Of a DNA stretch of 6,123 nucleotides, positions 1-5,881 are shown piece after piece. The translations under genes and the position numbers were made by a program. Source of the DNA: Deltaproteobacteria bacterium (GTDB lineage: Bacteria > Desulfobacterota > Binatia > UBA9968); the NCBI GenBank assembly GCA_005879435.1, contig VBKX01000440.1, positions 1 to 6,123 on the forward strand, given 5' to 3'. The first letter of the stretch is position 1; every line of letters starts with the position of its first letter. Under the pieces are notes generated by a model that did no database searches, was not told the origin of the DNA, and worked only from the letters and a program-made list of their open reading frames with translations.

Positions 1-435
1 TTTGAACGTCTCGCGCATCTCCGGCGATTCGGCCATCAACTTTTCATTGCGTTTCGGGTTGAAGGCTTTCTTCATCGAATCCGCCGCGCCTTGGTGGGCG
101 ACGATCAACGCCGGCGGAGAAAAAACAAAATGGCCGGTGGTGTGATCGGAATGGGGTTCGGTGTTGATCAGGTATCGAACCGGTTGCGGCGTGAGTTGCT
201 TGATCGCTTTCATGACCGCCAGCGAGTCCGGCGGATTATTACCGCTGTCGATCAGCACCACGCCGTCCTGGGTAAGAATGATCGTGCAATTGGGATCGTT
301 AACCTTTTCCGCGTAAGTAAAGATACCGTCTTGGATCTTCTTGAAGTGCGGACCGAGCTCCTGCGCCGTTAATTGGGTGGCAAGGAACAAGCAGAAAGCA
401 ACCACCAGATTGCCGAGAGCAAGCTTTGTTTTCAT
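1..435 (-). CDS. Exported metallo-beta-lactamase-fold hydrolase (MBL2), 3' part cut by window edge
   Basis: Only the first 145 residues are present; the frame is still open at position 1. An ATG at 433-435 is preceded by AGGAG six bases upstream, which fixes the start. The N-terminus is a signal peptide: basic MKTK, a hydrophobic stretch to about residue 20, and a likely cleavage after QLTA. The MBL-fold landmarks seen are the strand VVLIDSG (Asp63) and the metal loop TEPHSDHTTGH (Glu93, His95, Asp97, His98). The usual HxHxDH motif therefore has Glu in place of the first His. The protein is roughly half identical to its upstream neighbour MBL1 (462-1376), with a 26-base gap between them, so the two look like an operonic tandem duplication. 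The rest of the metal site (third His, position-221 residue, last His) lies outside the window. The family covers lactamases, lactonases, glyoxalase II-like and other hydrolases; the substrate is unknown. Confidence 0.85.
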   Translation of the reverse strand, partial: MKTKLALGNLVVAFCLFLATQLTAQELGPHFKKIQDGIFTYAEKVNDPNCTIILTQDGVVLIDSGNNPPDSLAVMKAIKQLTPQPVRYLINTEPHSDHTTGHFVFSPPALIVAHQGAADSMKKAFNPKRNEKLMAESPEMRETFK

Positions 436-461
436 ACGATTCTCCTCACGTCAAGGATTGT

Positions 462-1376
462 TCAACTTCCTTTGACCGCCTTGTACGCCGCTTCTACGTT
501 GCTCGGAAATCGCTCCTTGCTTGCCCAGCTATCGTACTCCGGCATCTTCACTTCCTTCTTGATCTCATCCAGCGACTTGCCTTCTTTGGCGAGTTTGCCG
601 ACGCGTTCCAAGAGCAACGCGTAATATTTTTCGGTGTCGTCGAAAATTTTCACGGTGCCGGGCTGGCCATGCCCGGGAATAACAAATTCGGGATTTAACG
701 CTTTCATCATTTTCGATGCGGCCAAGATATCGGGAATGGTCACGAACGGACGAAGAATATTGATCTGGTCGACGACGATACCGGATGCCGAGAAAAGCAC
801 GCGCTCCTTGGGCAGCCACACCGCCGTGTCCGCTTCGCTGTGTACACCCTTCAAGTACATCAACTCGAAGGTTCGCTCTCCCAGATTGATAGTTGCTTTC
901 TGCCGGTACTCGACCTGCGGCGGCACGAAGCGATAACCGTCCAACGCTTTGCGCATCTCGGGCGAGGTACCCGCGAGTTTTTCTATGCGTCCGGGAGTTT
1001 CCTTCTCGCGCCCGACCATCGACGCGGTCGCCCCTTCGTGCGCGATGATGACGGCGGGAGGCGAAAAGACGAAATGCCCGGTGGTGTGGTCCGGATGGGG
1101 TTCGGTGTCGAGCAGGAAGCGTATCGGCAGCGGGCTCAGTTTTTTAACCGCGCCGAAAATCGCGCGCGAATCCGTCGGATTATGACCGCTGTCGATGAGC
1201 ACTACACCTTCTTGGGTGATAACAATGCCGCAATTGGAATTGAAATTGGTCCCGACGTAGACGTAGATGCCGTCTTTGATTTTTCGAATGTTCGGTCCGA
1301 GATCTTGCGCCGCCAGAGGTTCGGTCAAAAACAATCCAATGCACAATGCCAGAATCAAGGTCAGCCTTGTACGCAT
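462..1376 (-). CDS. Exported metallo-beta-lactamase-fold hydrolase (MBL1)
   Basis: This is a 304-residue periplasmic or secreted hydrolase. The start is the ATG at 1374-1376, because GGAGG sits five bases upstream of it; the in-frame GTG at 1380-1382 overlaps that ribosome-binding site and is less likely. A signal peptide covers about residues 1-23, with likely cleavage near PLAAQ. Counting from this ATG, the metal-site residues in order are Asp62 (VVLIDSG), Glu92-x-His94-x-Asp96-His97 in TEPHPDHTTGH, His179 in KGVHSEADT, Ser198 in VLFSAS and His236 in IPGHGQPG. Two positions depart from the common family pattern: the first His of HxHxDH is Glu, and the usual bridging Asp (LFSGD) is Ser. Ser at that position is also what subclass B3 beta-lactamases have. 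A C-terminal helical tail of about 65 residues follows. Its tandem paralogue MBL2 lies 26 bases downstream. The hydrolase fold is sure; beta-lactam activity is not shown. Confidence 0.9.
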   Translation of the reverse strand: MRTRLTLILALCIGLFLTEPLAAQDLGPNIRKIKDGIYVYVGTNFNSNCGIVITQEGVVLIDSGHNPTDSRAIFGAVKKLSPLPIRFLLDTEPHPDHTTGHFVFSPPAVIIAHEGATASMVGREKETPGRIEKLAGTSPEMRKALDGYRFVPPQVEYRQKATINLGERTFELMYLKGVHSEADTAVWLPKERVLFSASGIVVDQINILRPFVTIPDILAASKMMKALNPEFVIPGHGQPGTVKIFDDTEKYYALLLERVGKLAKEGKSLDEIKKEVKMPEYDSWASKERFPSNVEAAYKAVKGS

Positions 1377-1407
1377 AGCCACCTCCGCAAGGGTAGAATG
1401 GCCGTGA

Positions 1408-1436
1408 AGCTACTAGGAAAGCCTGGCGGGTGTCAA
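1408..1436 (-). promoter_or_regulatory. Possible sigma-70-type promoter before the MBL pair
   Basis: On the minus strand a perfect TTGACA (1431-1436) begins two bases after the stop codon of the substrate-binding-protein gene. It is followed by a weak -10 candidate, either TAGTAG (1410-1415, 15-base spacer) or GTAGCT (1408-1413, 17-base spacer). It lies in the 61-base gap before MBL1. Only the -35 box is convincing and no good TATAAT is seen, so MBL1 may simply be co-transcribed with the gene upstream. Confidence 0.22.
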
Positions 1437-1437
1437 C

Positions 1438-2541
1438 TTATTCGGCGCGGGTGCCGTGCTCGGCGGGTTTGTGGGATAGCGGATTGAAGAAGCCTTCCTT
1501 TTCAAGGTCTCGCACCAGGCTCTGATCCGTGAGGTCTTCCGCGCGTTTCCCCTTGAGTCCGGGCTTGGTGCCGAACTCTTCGATGCCAAGAGCAACGTTG
1601 TCCAACTTGGGATAGGGACGCTCTGGAATCGCGCCTTGAACATAGGTCCGGTACATGAATTCCAACAGCGCGGGATCTTTGACATTTAGATAACGTGCGT
1701 AAATGCGATCGGCTTCGGCGCGCTCGCGCCGCGCTAGGCCGATCGCCCCGCTCAGCGCCTGGACAAATCTCTTGACGACGTCGCGCGAATTGGCGAGGAG
1801 GCTGCGCGTCACGGCAAAATCGACGCCCGCGCCGATGAATAGTTTCAAGCTTTCGTTATCGGCTAGGACACGAATTTTATTCATCTCGCCGCGTCGTGCC
1901 AGTTCGAATAAATTGTCCTCGTTGCTCGTCGTTGCGTCGATCTCGCCTTGGAGCAGCGCGTCTAAACGCTGGATGCTGCGGCTGCCGAAGGGAACGAGGG
2001 TCACGTCACGGTCGGGGTTCAAGCCAAGGCGCTGCAGCGCCTGGCGCGTAATCCGATCCTGGCTGCTGTTGAGCTCTCCCGTGCCGACTTTTTTTCCTCT
2101 GAGGTCTTGCGATCGAGTGATCTCCGGCCGAGCCACGAGCTTGAGCACGCTGTAACCGGTGTTGGCGAAGAAAACTAAATCCTTGCCGTCGCCGATTCCG
2201 GAAACAATCCAGTTCGCCGTCGCAACGTAAATCTGCGCCTCATCGCGGCTGATTCTTTCAACCAAATCTTCGCCCGACTTCGGTGCTTTGATGTCGACTT
2301 TTAGCCCGTATTTCTCGAACAGCCCCGCGTCCCGAGCAAGCCACAGCGGCAGCTTCGCCGGCCGGTCGGGATAAGAAAGAACGGTGAGAGGATACAGATC
2401 AGCCGCAAATAATCTCGTCGGAACAAACACACAGGCGCAGAGCGCAAATACACGAAGAAGACGCAACCCCCGAGCCCGGGTTACCCTCTCGCCCGCAAAG
2501 CGGGAGAGGGCAGGGGTGAGGGTCTTTTGAACGATATTCAC
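1438..2541 (-). CDS. ABC transporter substrate-binding protein, NMT1/TauA/SsuA-like
   Basis: This is a 367-residue extracytoplasmic solute-binding protein. The proposed start is the GTG at 2539-2541, since GAGG lies five bases upstream. An in-frame GTG at 2554-2556 would add five residues but has no clear ribosome-binding site. Residues 7-20 (TLTPALSRFAGERV) are a translated palindromic repeat. A hydrophobic signal segment follows (about 26-46), with likely cleavage after RLFA. The mature protein opens with the family's typical first lobe, including LPLWLARDAGLFEKYGL. DLRGKKVGTG (146-155) and RLDALLQGEIDATTS (about 192-206) match the usual NMT1-family segments of the second lobe. Family members bind nitrate, taurine, sulfonates, thiamine precursors or aromatic acids; the ligand here is unknown. 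No permease or ATPase gene is adjacent. Downstream, MBL1 starts after 61 bases. Confidence 0.87.
   Translation of the reverse strand: MNIVQKTLTPALSRFAGERVTRARGLRLLRVFALCACVFVPTRLFAADLYPLTVLSYPDRPAKLPLWLARDAGLFEKYGLKVDIKAPKSGEDLVERISRDEAQIYVATANWIVSGIGDGKDLVFFANTGYSVLKLVARPEITRSQDLRGKKVGTGELNSSQDRITRQALQRLGLNPDRDVTLVPFGSRSIQRLDALLQGEIDATTSNEDNLFELARRGEMNKIRVLADNESLKLFIGAGVDFAVTRSLLANSRDVVKRFVQALSGAIGLARRERAEADRIYARYLNVKDPALLEFMYRTYVQGAIPERPYPKLDNVALGIEEFGTKPGLKGKRAEDLTDQSLVRDLEKEGFFNPLSHKPAEHGTRAE
2483..2523. repeat. Palindromic 'LTPALSRGER'-type repeat (copy A), inside a coding region
   Basis: This 41-base element contains a strong hairpin: CCCTCT pairs with AGAGGG and CCCGC with GCGGG around an AAA loop, with a two-base CG bulge. 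A GGGGTGAGGGT tail follows. It lies within the 5' end of the substrate-binding-protein gene and is translated there as TLTPALSRFAGERV. Its orientation is opposite to the related element at 2674-2710. I recall this family as a very common dispersed intergenic repeat in proteobacterial-like genomes; only the two local copies are seen here. Confidence 0.8.
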
Positions 2542-2575
2542 TTTTACCTCAATCACGATCGGCTCTGTCCCACAA

Positions 2576-2655
2576 TGTCATCCTGAGGCAGAGCCGAAGG
2601 ATCCCGTCTTCGCAATGCCGCAAATGCGAGATGCTTCGCGTCGCTCAGCATGACA
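2576..2655. repeat. Small palindromic element with TGTCATCCTGAG ends (MITE/REP-like)
   Basis: This 80-base element is bounded by imperfect terminal inverted repeats: TGTCATCCTGAG (2576-2587) against CTCAGCATGACA (2644-2655), with one mismatch. A second inner match follows, GAAGGATC against GATGCTTC. It resembles a dispersed repeat that I remember from many uncultured bacterial genomes. The flanks CCCACA (2569-2574) and CCCATA (2656-2661) are similar and could be a decayed target duplication, but that is weak. No coding function is seen. Confidence 0.75.
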
Positions 2656-2673
2656 CCCATAGGATTTTGAATT

Positions 2674-2710
2674 CCCCTCACCCTAACCCTCTCCCACAAG
2701 GGGCGAGGGT
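2674..2710. repeat. Palindromic 'LTPALSRGER'-type repeat (copy C), intergenic
   Basis: This 37-base element reads CCCCTCACCCTAACCCTCTCC on the plus strand up to its loop, then CACAAGGGGCGAGGGT. It is inverted relative to copy A at 2483-2523. The second half can fold: CCCTC pairs with GAGGG and CCC with GGG around the loop. It lies downstream of amidohydrolase A1, where such a hairpin might slow or end transcripts or protect a 3' end. No U-run follows on the minus strand, so I do not call it an intrinsic terminator. Confidence 0.78.
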
Positions 2711-2777
2711 ATAAGAAGGAGGCGAATCGTGGAACAGAGCAAGGTCTTTTTCCGGATTGGGCAAAAACCCTCATCGC

Positions 2778-4214
2778 TCAACTCTCCGGCCGGTCTTCGA
2801 TCGGCCGTGGCATGGGATTTTTATAATCGGCGTGAAACGACGTATCGCTTTTTTTACCCTCGATAAAAACCGTCTCGACGTTCTGCGTATCCGAAATATT
2901 TTTCGACGGATCGCCGCGCACGATGAAGAAATCCGCGACCTTGCCCTTCTCGACGCTGCCATATTCTTTGTCTTTACCCCACGCCTGCGCCACGTTGATG
3001 CTCGCGGTTGAAATCGCCTGCAGCGGCGTCAAGCCGGCTTCGACCAGCATTTGCAATTCCGCGTGGACGGCGTAACCCGGCACGACGTGGTTGGGATCGG
3101 AGCCCGAGTGAATCTTGCCGCCCGCCTTGACAAAACGGCGCACGAAATCCTGCAGCATCTTGTAGCCCGACATCATTTCATTGCGCTTTTCCGGCGCCAT
3201 CTTTTCGTACTTGGCAAAAAAGCTTTCGGTGTCTTTGAGAATATAAGCGGGCAAATATTTGAGCTGTGGGTTTCTAAGCAGCGCCAGCTCACGCCGCTTC
3301 ATCTCGTCCGCATACGTCGAAAGCGGGCGAAACCAGGTCGCCCAGGTCGTGCTCCAGTGCACGTTCTTTTCGATCATCACTTTGATGATCTTGTCGAACA
3401 TCGCTGGTTCCATCTGCGCATGCACCTCGTCGGTGTCGACTTTTCTGAGCATCCGCCCGATGTCGAGGTCGTGTTTCTTCTTCGGATCTTGGATCGACGT
3501 GTAGACCACCGACCAGGAATGTTCGACGGACTGATAGCCGTTTGCCGCGGCCGTAAAAATATCGAGCGAATGACCGAAGACCGGCCGGCCATATTTATGC
3601 GCTTCGTCCACTGCGGCTTTAGCGACTTGCGGTTTCAACCGCTCGAATAATTTGATGCCGTCGACTCCTTTCTCGACCAGATCACGGACCGCTTTGCGCG
3701 CCTCGTCTTCGCTGTCGACGATGATGCTGGTGCGCTGACGCCGCAAGGTGCCGGTGCCTTCGGGCGGCGGCCCGTCGATGATGTTCGCGGAGGCCCACAC
3801 GCGCGGCCCGCGCACACTACCGTTTTTCACGCCCTCGCGCTGCGCGACGATCCATTCCACCGGATTGTTGGAAATGTTCGGACAAGTGACGACGCCGTAA
3901 GCGAGATAAACTTCGCCCATCCAGTCGCGATAGTGACAATGGCCGTCGATCAAACCGGGGAGAATACTTTTGCCCTTGGCATCGATCACCTCCGCGCCTT
4001 GCGGGATCGAGACTTCGCCGCGCTTGCCGACGGCTTGAAAGCGGCCGTCTTGAATGATCACCGTGCTATCTGTCACCGCTGCGCGCCCCGTGCCGTCGAT
4101 GAGCGTTGCGCCTTCGATCACAAGCGGGTGACTTTGCGCTCCAAGCGTGCACCCCGAGATGAATGCCACGGTAAAGATAACGATCGTTCGAGCGCCCAAC
4201 CAAAAAATTTTCAT
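2778..4214 (-). CDS. Amidohydrolase-superfamily metal-dependent hydrolase A1, predicted lipoprotein
   Basis: This 478-residue protein resembles imidazolonepropionase/prolidase-like amidohydrolases. The N-terminus carries a lipoprotein signal, hydrophobic residues followed by the lipobox ISGC with Cys22. A small beta domain follows (VIEGATLIDGTGRAAV), then the TIM-barrel metal site: His92 and His94 in LPGLIDGHCHY, Lys188 in GVDGIKLF (the likely carbamylated ligand), His215 in FGHS, His232 in VEHSW and Asp373 in HSGSDP. This is a full binuclear ligand set, so the enzyme should be active. The closing beta-domain strands (VEKGKVADFFIV, then ETVFIEGKK) are intact. The start is the ATG at 4212-4214, with GGAG about 11 bases upstream. 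The protein closely parallels A2 upstream, and the TIG-fragment stop codon is 18 bases before this start, so the genes are probably co-transcribed. Members cleave amides, cyclic imides, dipeptides or esters; the substrate is unknown. Confidence 0.9.
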   Translation of the reverse strand: MKIFWLGARTIVIFTVAFISGCTLGAQSHPLVIEGATLIDGTGRAAVTDSTVIIQDGRFQAVGKRGEVSIPQGAEVIDAKGKSILPGLIDGHCHYRDWMGEVYLAYGVVTCPNISNNPVEWIVAQREGVKNGSVRGPRVWASANIIDGPPPEGTGTLRRQRTSIIVDSEDEARKAVRDLVEKGVDGIKLFERLKPQVAKAAVDEAHKYGRPVFGHSLDIFTAAANGYQSVEHSWSVVYTSIQDPKKKHDLDIGRMLRKVDTDEVHAQMEPAMFDKIIKVMIEKNVHWSTTWATWFRPLSTYADEMKRRELALLRNPQLKYLPAYILKDTESFFAKYEKMAPEKRNEMMSGYKMLQDFVRRFVKAGGKIHSGSDPNHVVPGYAVHAELQMLVEAGLTPLQAISTASINVAQAWGKDKEYGSVEKGKVADFFIVRGDPSKNISDTQNVETVFIEGKKSDTSFHADYKNPMPRPIEDRPES

Positions 4215-4232
4215 ATTCGTCCCATCTCCAAT

Positions 4233-4493
4233 CTATTTAAACGACACGACTAGATAGACAGGTGCGGACTCCGACGTTGGGATACCCGGATCGATGACCG
4301 TGATCTTATGCGTACCAGCCTTCAAAGAAGGAATTTTCAGCTCCAACTCCCGGCCGCTGACGAACCGGCTCTCCACCTTCTTGCCATTGATCAGCGCTTG
4401 GTGCGTCGGACGGAAATTCACGCCGGCGAGCTTCACTTGCCCGGCGCTGCCCTCGACCAGCGAAGCGGGCGAGAGCTGGGTCAGGTTCGTCAC
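4233..4493 (-). CDS. IPT/TIG-like Ig-fold domain, out-of-frame C-terminal remnant of amidohydrolase A2
   Basis: The 86 residues from the GTG at 4491-4493 look like one IPT/TIG-type immunoglobulin-like domain: an opening LSPASLVEGSAG, then VNFRPTHQALINGKKV, a central ELELKIPSL, then AGTHKITVIDPG and a final strand VYLVVSF. It has no signal peptide. The frame continues upstream of the GTG and reads DTSFNPNYRNPIPRTIADRY, which matches the C-terminal end of A1 (DTSFHADYKNPMPRPIEDR). This shows that the domain was originally the C-terminal extension of A2 and not a separate gene. The GTG overlaps the A2 stop codon (ATGTGA), so re-initiation is possible but would give a protein with no export signal. 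TIG domains usually act as spacers or in carbohydrate or protein binding; the role here is inferred only. Confidence 0.65.
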   Translation of the reverse strand: MTNLTQLSPASLVEGSAGQVKLAGVNFRPTHQALINGKKVESRFVSGRELELKIPSLKAGTHKITVIDPGIPTSESAPVYLVVSFK

Positions 4494-5869
4494 ATAGCGA
4501 TCCGCAATGGTGCGCGGGATCGGGTTACGATAATTTGGATTGAACGAAGTGTCGACCGGACATCGCCGCGGACGATCACGAGATCCGCCACTTTGCCTTT
4601 TTCGACGCTGCCGTAGTCTTTATCCTTGCCCCAAGTCTTGGCGACGTTGAGGCTCGCCGATTGAATTGCCAAGAGCGGGCTCAATCCCGCGTCGATCGCG
4701 AGCTCCAATTCGGCGTGTTGAGCATAAGCGGGCAAGAGCGATCCCGGGTCGGAGCCGGAGTGCATTTTTCCACCGGCGGCAACATAGCGGCGGGCAAAGT
4801 CCTGGACCATCTTGTACGCTTTGTCTAAAGCTTCGCGTCTTTCCGGCGTCATCTTCTCGAACCCGGCAAAATATCCTTCAACGGCTTCCAAATTGTAAGG
4901 CGGCAGGTAACTCAAGCGCGGATTCTTGAGCATGGCGAGCTCGCGCTTTTTCATCTCCGCCGCTCGCGGCGAGAGCGCGCGAAATTGCGTCGCCCAGGCT
5001 GGACTCCAGTGAATGTCCTTGGCGACCATCGCCTTGATGATCTCGTCGAAATGCTCCGGCGCCATATTGACGTGCGCCTCGACCGTGCCGATCTTGCCGG
5101 TCATCCGATTCATATCCACCTCCGCGCGCCGCTCGACATCGCGTATCGTCGTGAACATCACCGCCCAGGAATGTTCGACGGAAGTGTAGCCCGCATCGAC
5201 GGCGTCGAAGATGTTGACGGAATGGGCGATCACCGGCTTGCCCAACCGCCGCGCTTCTTCGGCAGCAGCTTTGGCGACGTTGGGCGCGAGACGCTCGAGA
5301 AATTTAAAACCATCCATGCCCTTGTTGACATGGTCTTGGACGGCTTTGCGCGCTTCGTCTTCAGTGCGGACGATGATGCTGCCCCGCTGCCAACGCTGTT
5401 CCGGCATGCCCTGCGGCCGCGGCCCATCGAGCGCATGGCCGGAAATCCACAGGCGCGGCCCGCGGATTTTGCCCTTTTGAATGCCTTCCTTCTGCGCGAT
5501 TATCCATTCGGTCGGACTGTTATTGATGTCGGGGCAAGTGGTCACGCCGTAAGCGAGATAAAGCTCGCCCATCCATTCCCAGTAATGACAGTGGCCGTCG
5601 ATCAGCCCCGGCAAGATCGTCTTGCCCTTGGCGTCGATCACCTCCGCGCCGCGCGCAATCATAATCTCGCCGCGCTTGCCGACGTCCTGGATGCGCCCGT
5701 TATGAAAAACAACTACGGCATCTTCAACCGCCGCGCGCCCTGTGCCATCGATCAGCGTGCCGCCGACAATGGCGATAGGTCGAGTCTGCGCCCAAACAGA
5801 GGAAGAAAGGAAAAGGACCAAATGAAAGATTGCAATTCTCACATGCCGTGAGTTCGCCGCCATATTCAT
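4490..5869 (-). CDS. Amidohydrolase-superfamily metal-dependent hydrolase A2, frameshifted near the C-terminus
   Basis: This is a 459-residue paralogue of A1. The start is the ATG at 5867-5869, with AAGGA six bases upstream, rather than the ATG two codons later. A cleavable signal peptide ends near SVWAQT, so this copy is probably soluble in the periplasm, unlike lipoprotein A1. The metal ligands are complete: His93 and His95 in LPGLIDGHCHY, Lys189 in GMDGFKF, His216 in IAHS, His233 in VEHSW and Asp374 in HSGSDP. After IVRGD (residue 436) the match to A1 stops and an unrelated tail of 23 residues leads to a TGA. The original frame reappears in another register and runs into the TIG domain at 4493-4233. 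Relative to A1, a net 55 bases are missing at the break, removing the last beta-domain strand. Catalytic residues precede the break, so activity is possible but folding may suffer. It may be a pseudogene, a genuine variant or an assembly error. Confidence 0.87.
   Translation of the reverse strand: MNMAANSRHVRIAIFHLVLFLSSSVWAQTRPIAIVGGTLIDGTGRAAVEDAVVVFHNGRIQDVGKRGEIMIARGAEVIDAKGKTILPGLIDGHCHYWEWMGELYLAYGVTTCPDINNSPTEWIIAQKEGIQKGKIRGPRLWISGHALDGPRPQGMPEQRWQRGSIIVRTEDEARKAVQDHVNKGMDGFKFLERLAPNVAKAAAEEARRLGKPVIAHSVNIFDAVDAGYTSVEHSWAVMFTTIRDVERRAEVDMNRMTGKIGTVEAHVNMAPEHFDEIIKAMVAKDIHWSPAWATQFRALSPRAAEMKKRELAMLKNPRLSYLPPYNLEAVEGYFAGFEKMTPERREALDKAYKMVQDFARRYVAAGGKMHSGSDPGSLLPAYAQHAELELAIDAGLSPLLAIQSASLNVAKTWGKDKDYGSVEKGKVADLVIVRGDVRSTLRSIQIIVTRSRAPLRIAM
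4553..4562 (-). other. Frameshift/deletion junction in amidohydrolase A2
   Basis: Between the codon for Asp436 (4562-4564) and the point where A1-like sequence resumes (GAC at 4551-4553), A2 has only eight bases. A1 has 63 bases at the same place (21 codons). The net difference of 55 is not a multiple of three and so shifts the frame. Two GTC trinucleotides (4559-4561 and 4554-4556) flank the junction and could be deletion microhomology. Confidence 0.7.
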
Positions 5870-5881
5870 GAGCGTTCCTTT

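Larger units (their letters stand above)
2542..2777. other. Gene-free spacer filled by repeats
   Basis: These 236 bases separate amidohydrolase A1 from the substrate-binding-protein gene. They are largely made of the repeats at 2576-2655 and 2674-2710. The remainder is the ribosome-binding region before 2541 and about 65 bases after the A1 stop codon with no recognisable signal. No convincing promoter or rho-independent terminator is visible. The spacer is the only sizeable break in the gene block, so the block may be two transcription units (6123-2778 and 2541-1). Confidence 0.6.

Noticed and set aside
1380..1382. GTG start for MBL1
   Set aside because: It overlaps the GGAGG ribosome-binding site that is ideally placed for the ATG at 1374-1376.
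840..1487. Plus-strand open frame of 215 codons
   Set aside because: It is antisense to MBL1, is rich in Arg and His as expected for a shadow frame, and has no recognisable domain.
2554..2556. GTG start for the substrate-binding protein
   Set aside because: No ribosome-binding site is visible ahead of it, whereas the GTG at 2539-2541 has GAGG five bases upstream.
2674..2710. Intrinsic terminator after A1
   Set aside because: The hairpin belongs to a dispersed repeat and no T-run follows it on the transcribed strand.
2483..2710. CRISPR array
   Set aside because: There are only two related elements, in opposite orientation and separated by about 150 bases, with no regular repeat-spacer pattern.
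2553..2774. Minus-strand open frame of 73 codons between A1 and the binding-protein gene
   Set aside because: It is almost wholly a translation of the palindromic repeats (for example PRPLWERVRVRG and VMLSDAKHLAF) and has no family-like features of its own.
4233..4493. Stand-alone small gene translationally coupled through ATGTGA
   Set aside because: The same frame upstream of the GTG still encodes the A1-like C-terminal segment, so a broken fusion explains it better. Coupling is not excluded.
4985..5851. Plus-strand open frame of 288 codons
   Set aside because: It lies antisense to amidohydrolase A2, whose metal ligands and homology to A1 are clear. Long antisense frames are common in GC-rich coding DNA, and a similar shadow occurs opposite A1 (3051-3650).
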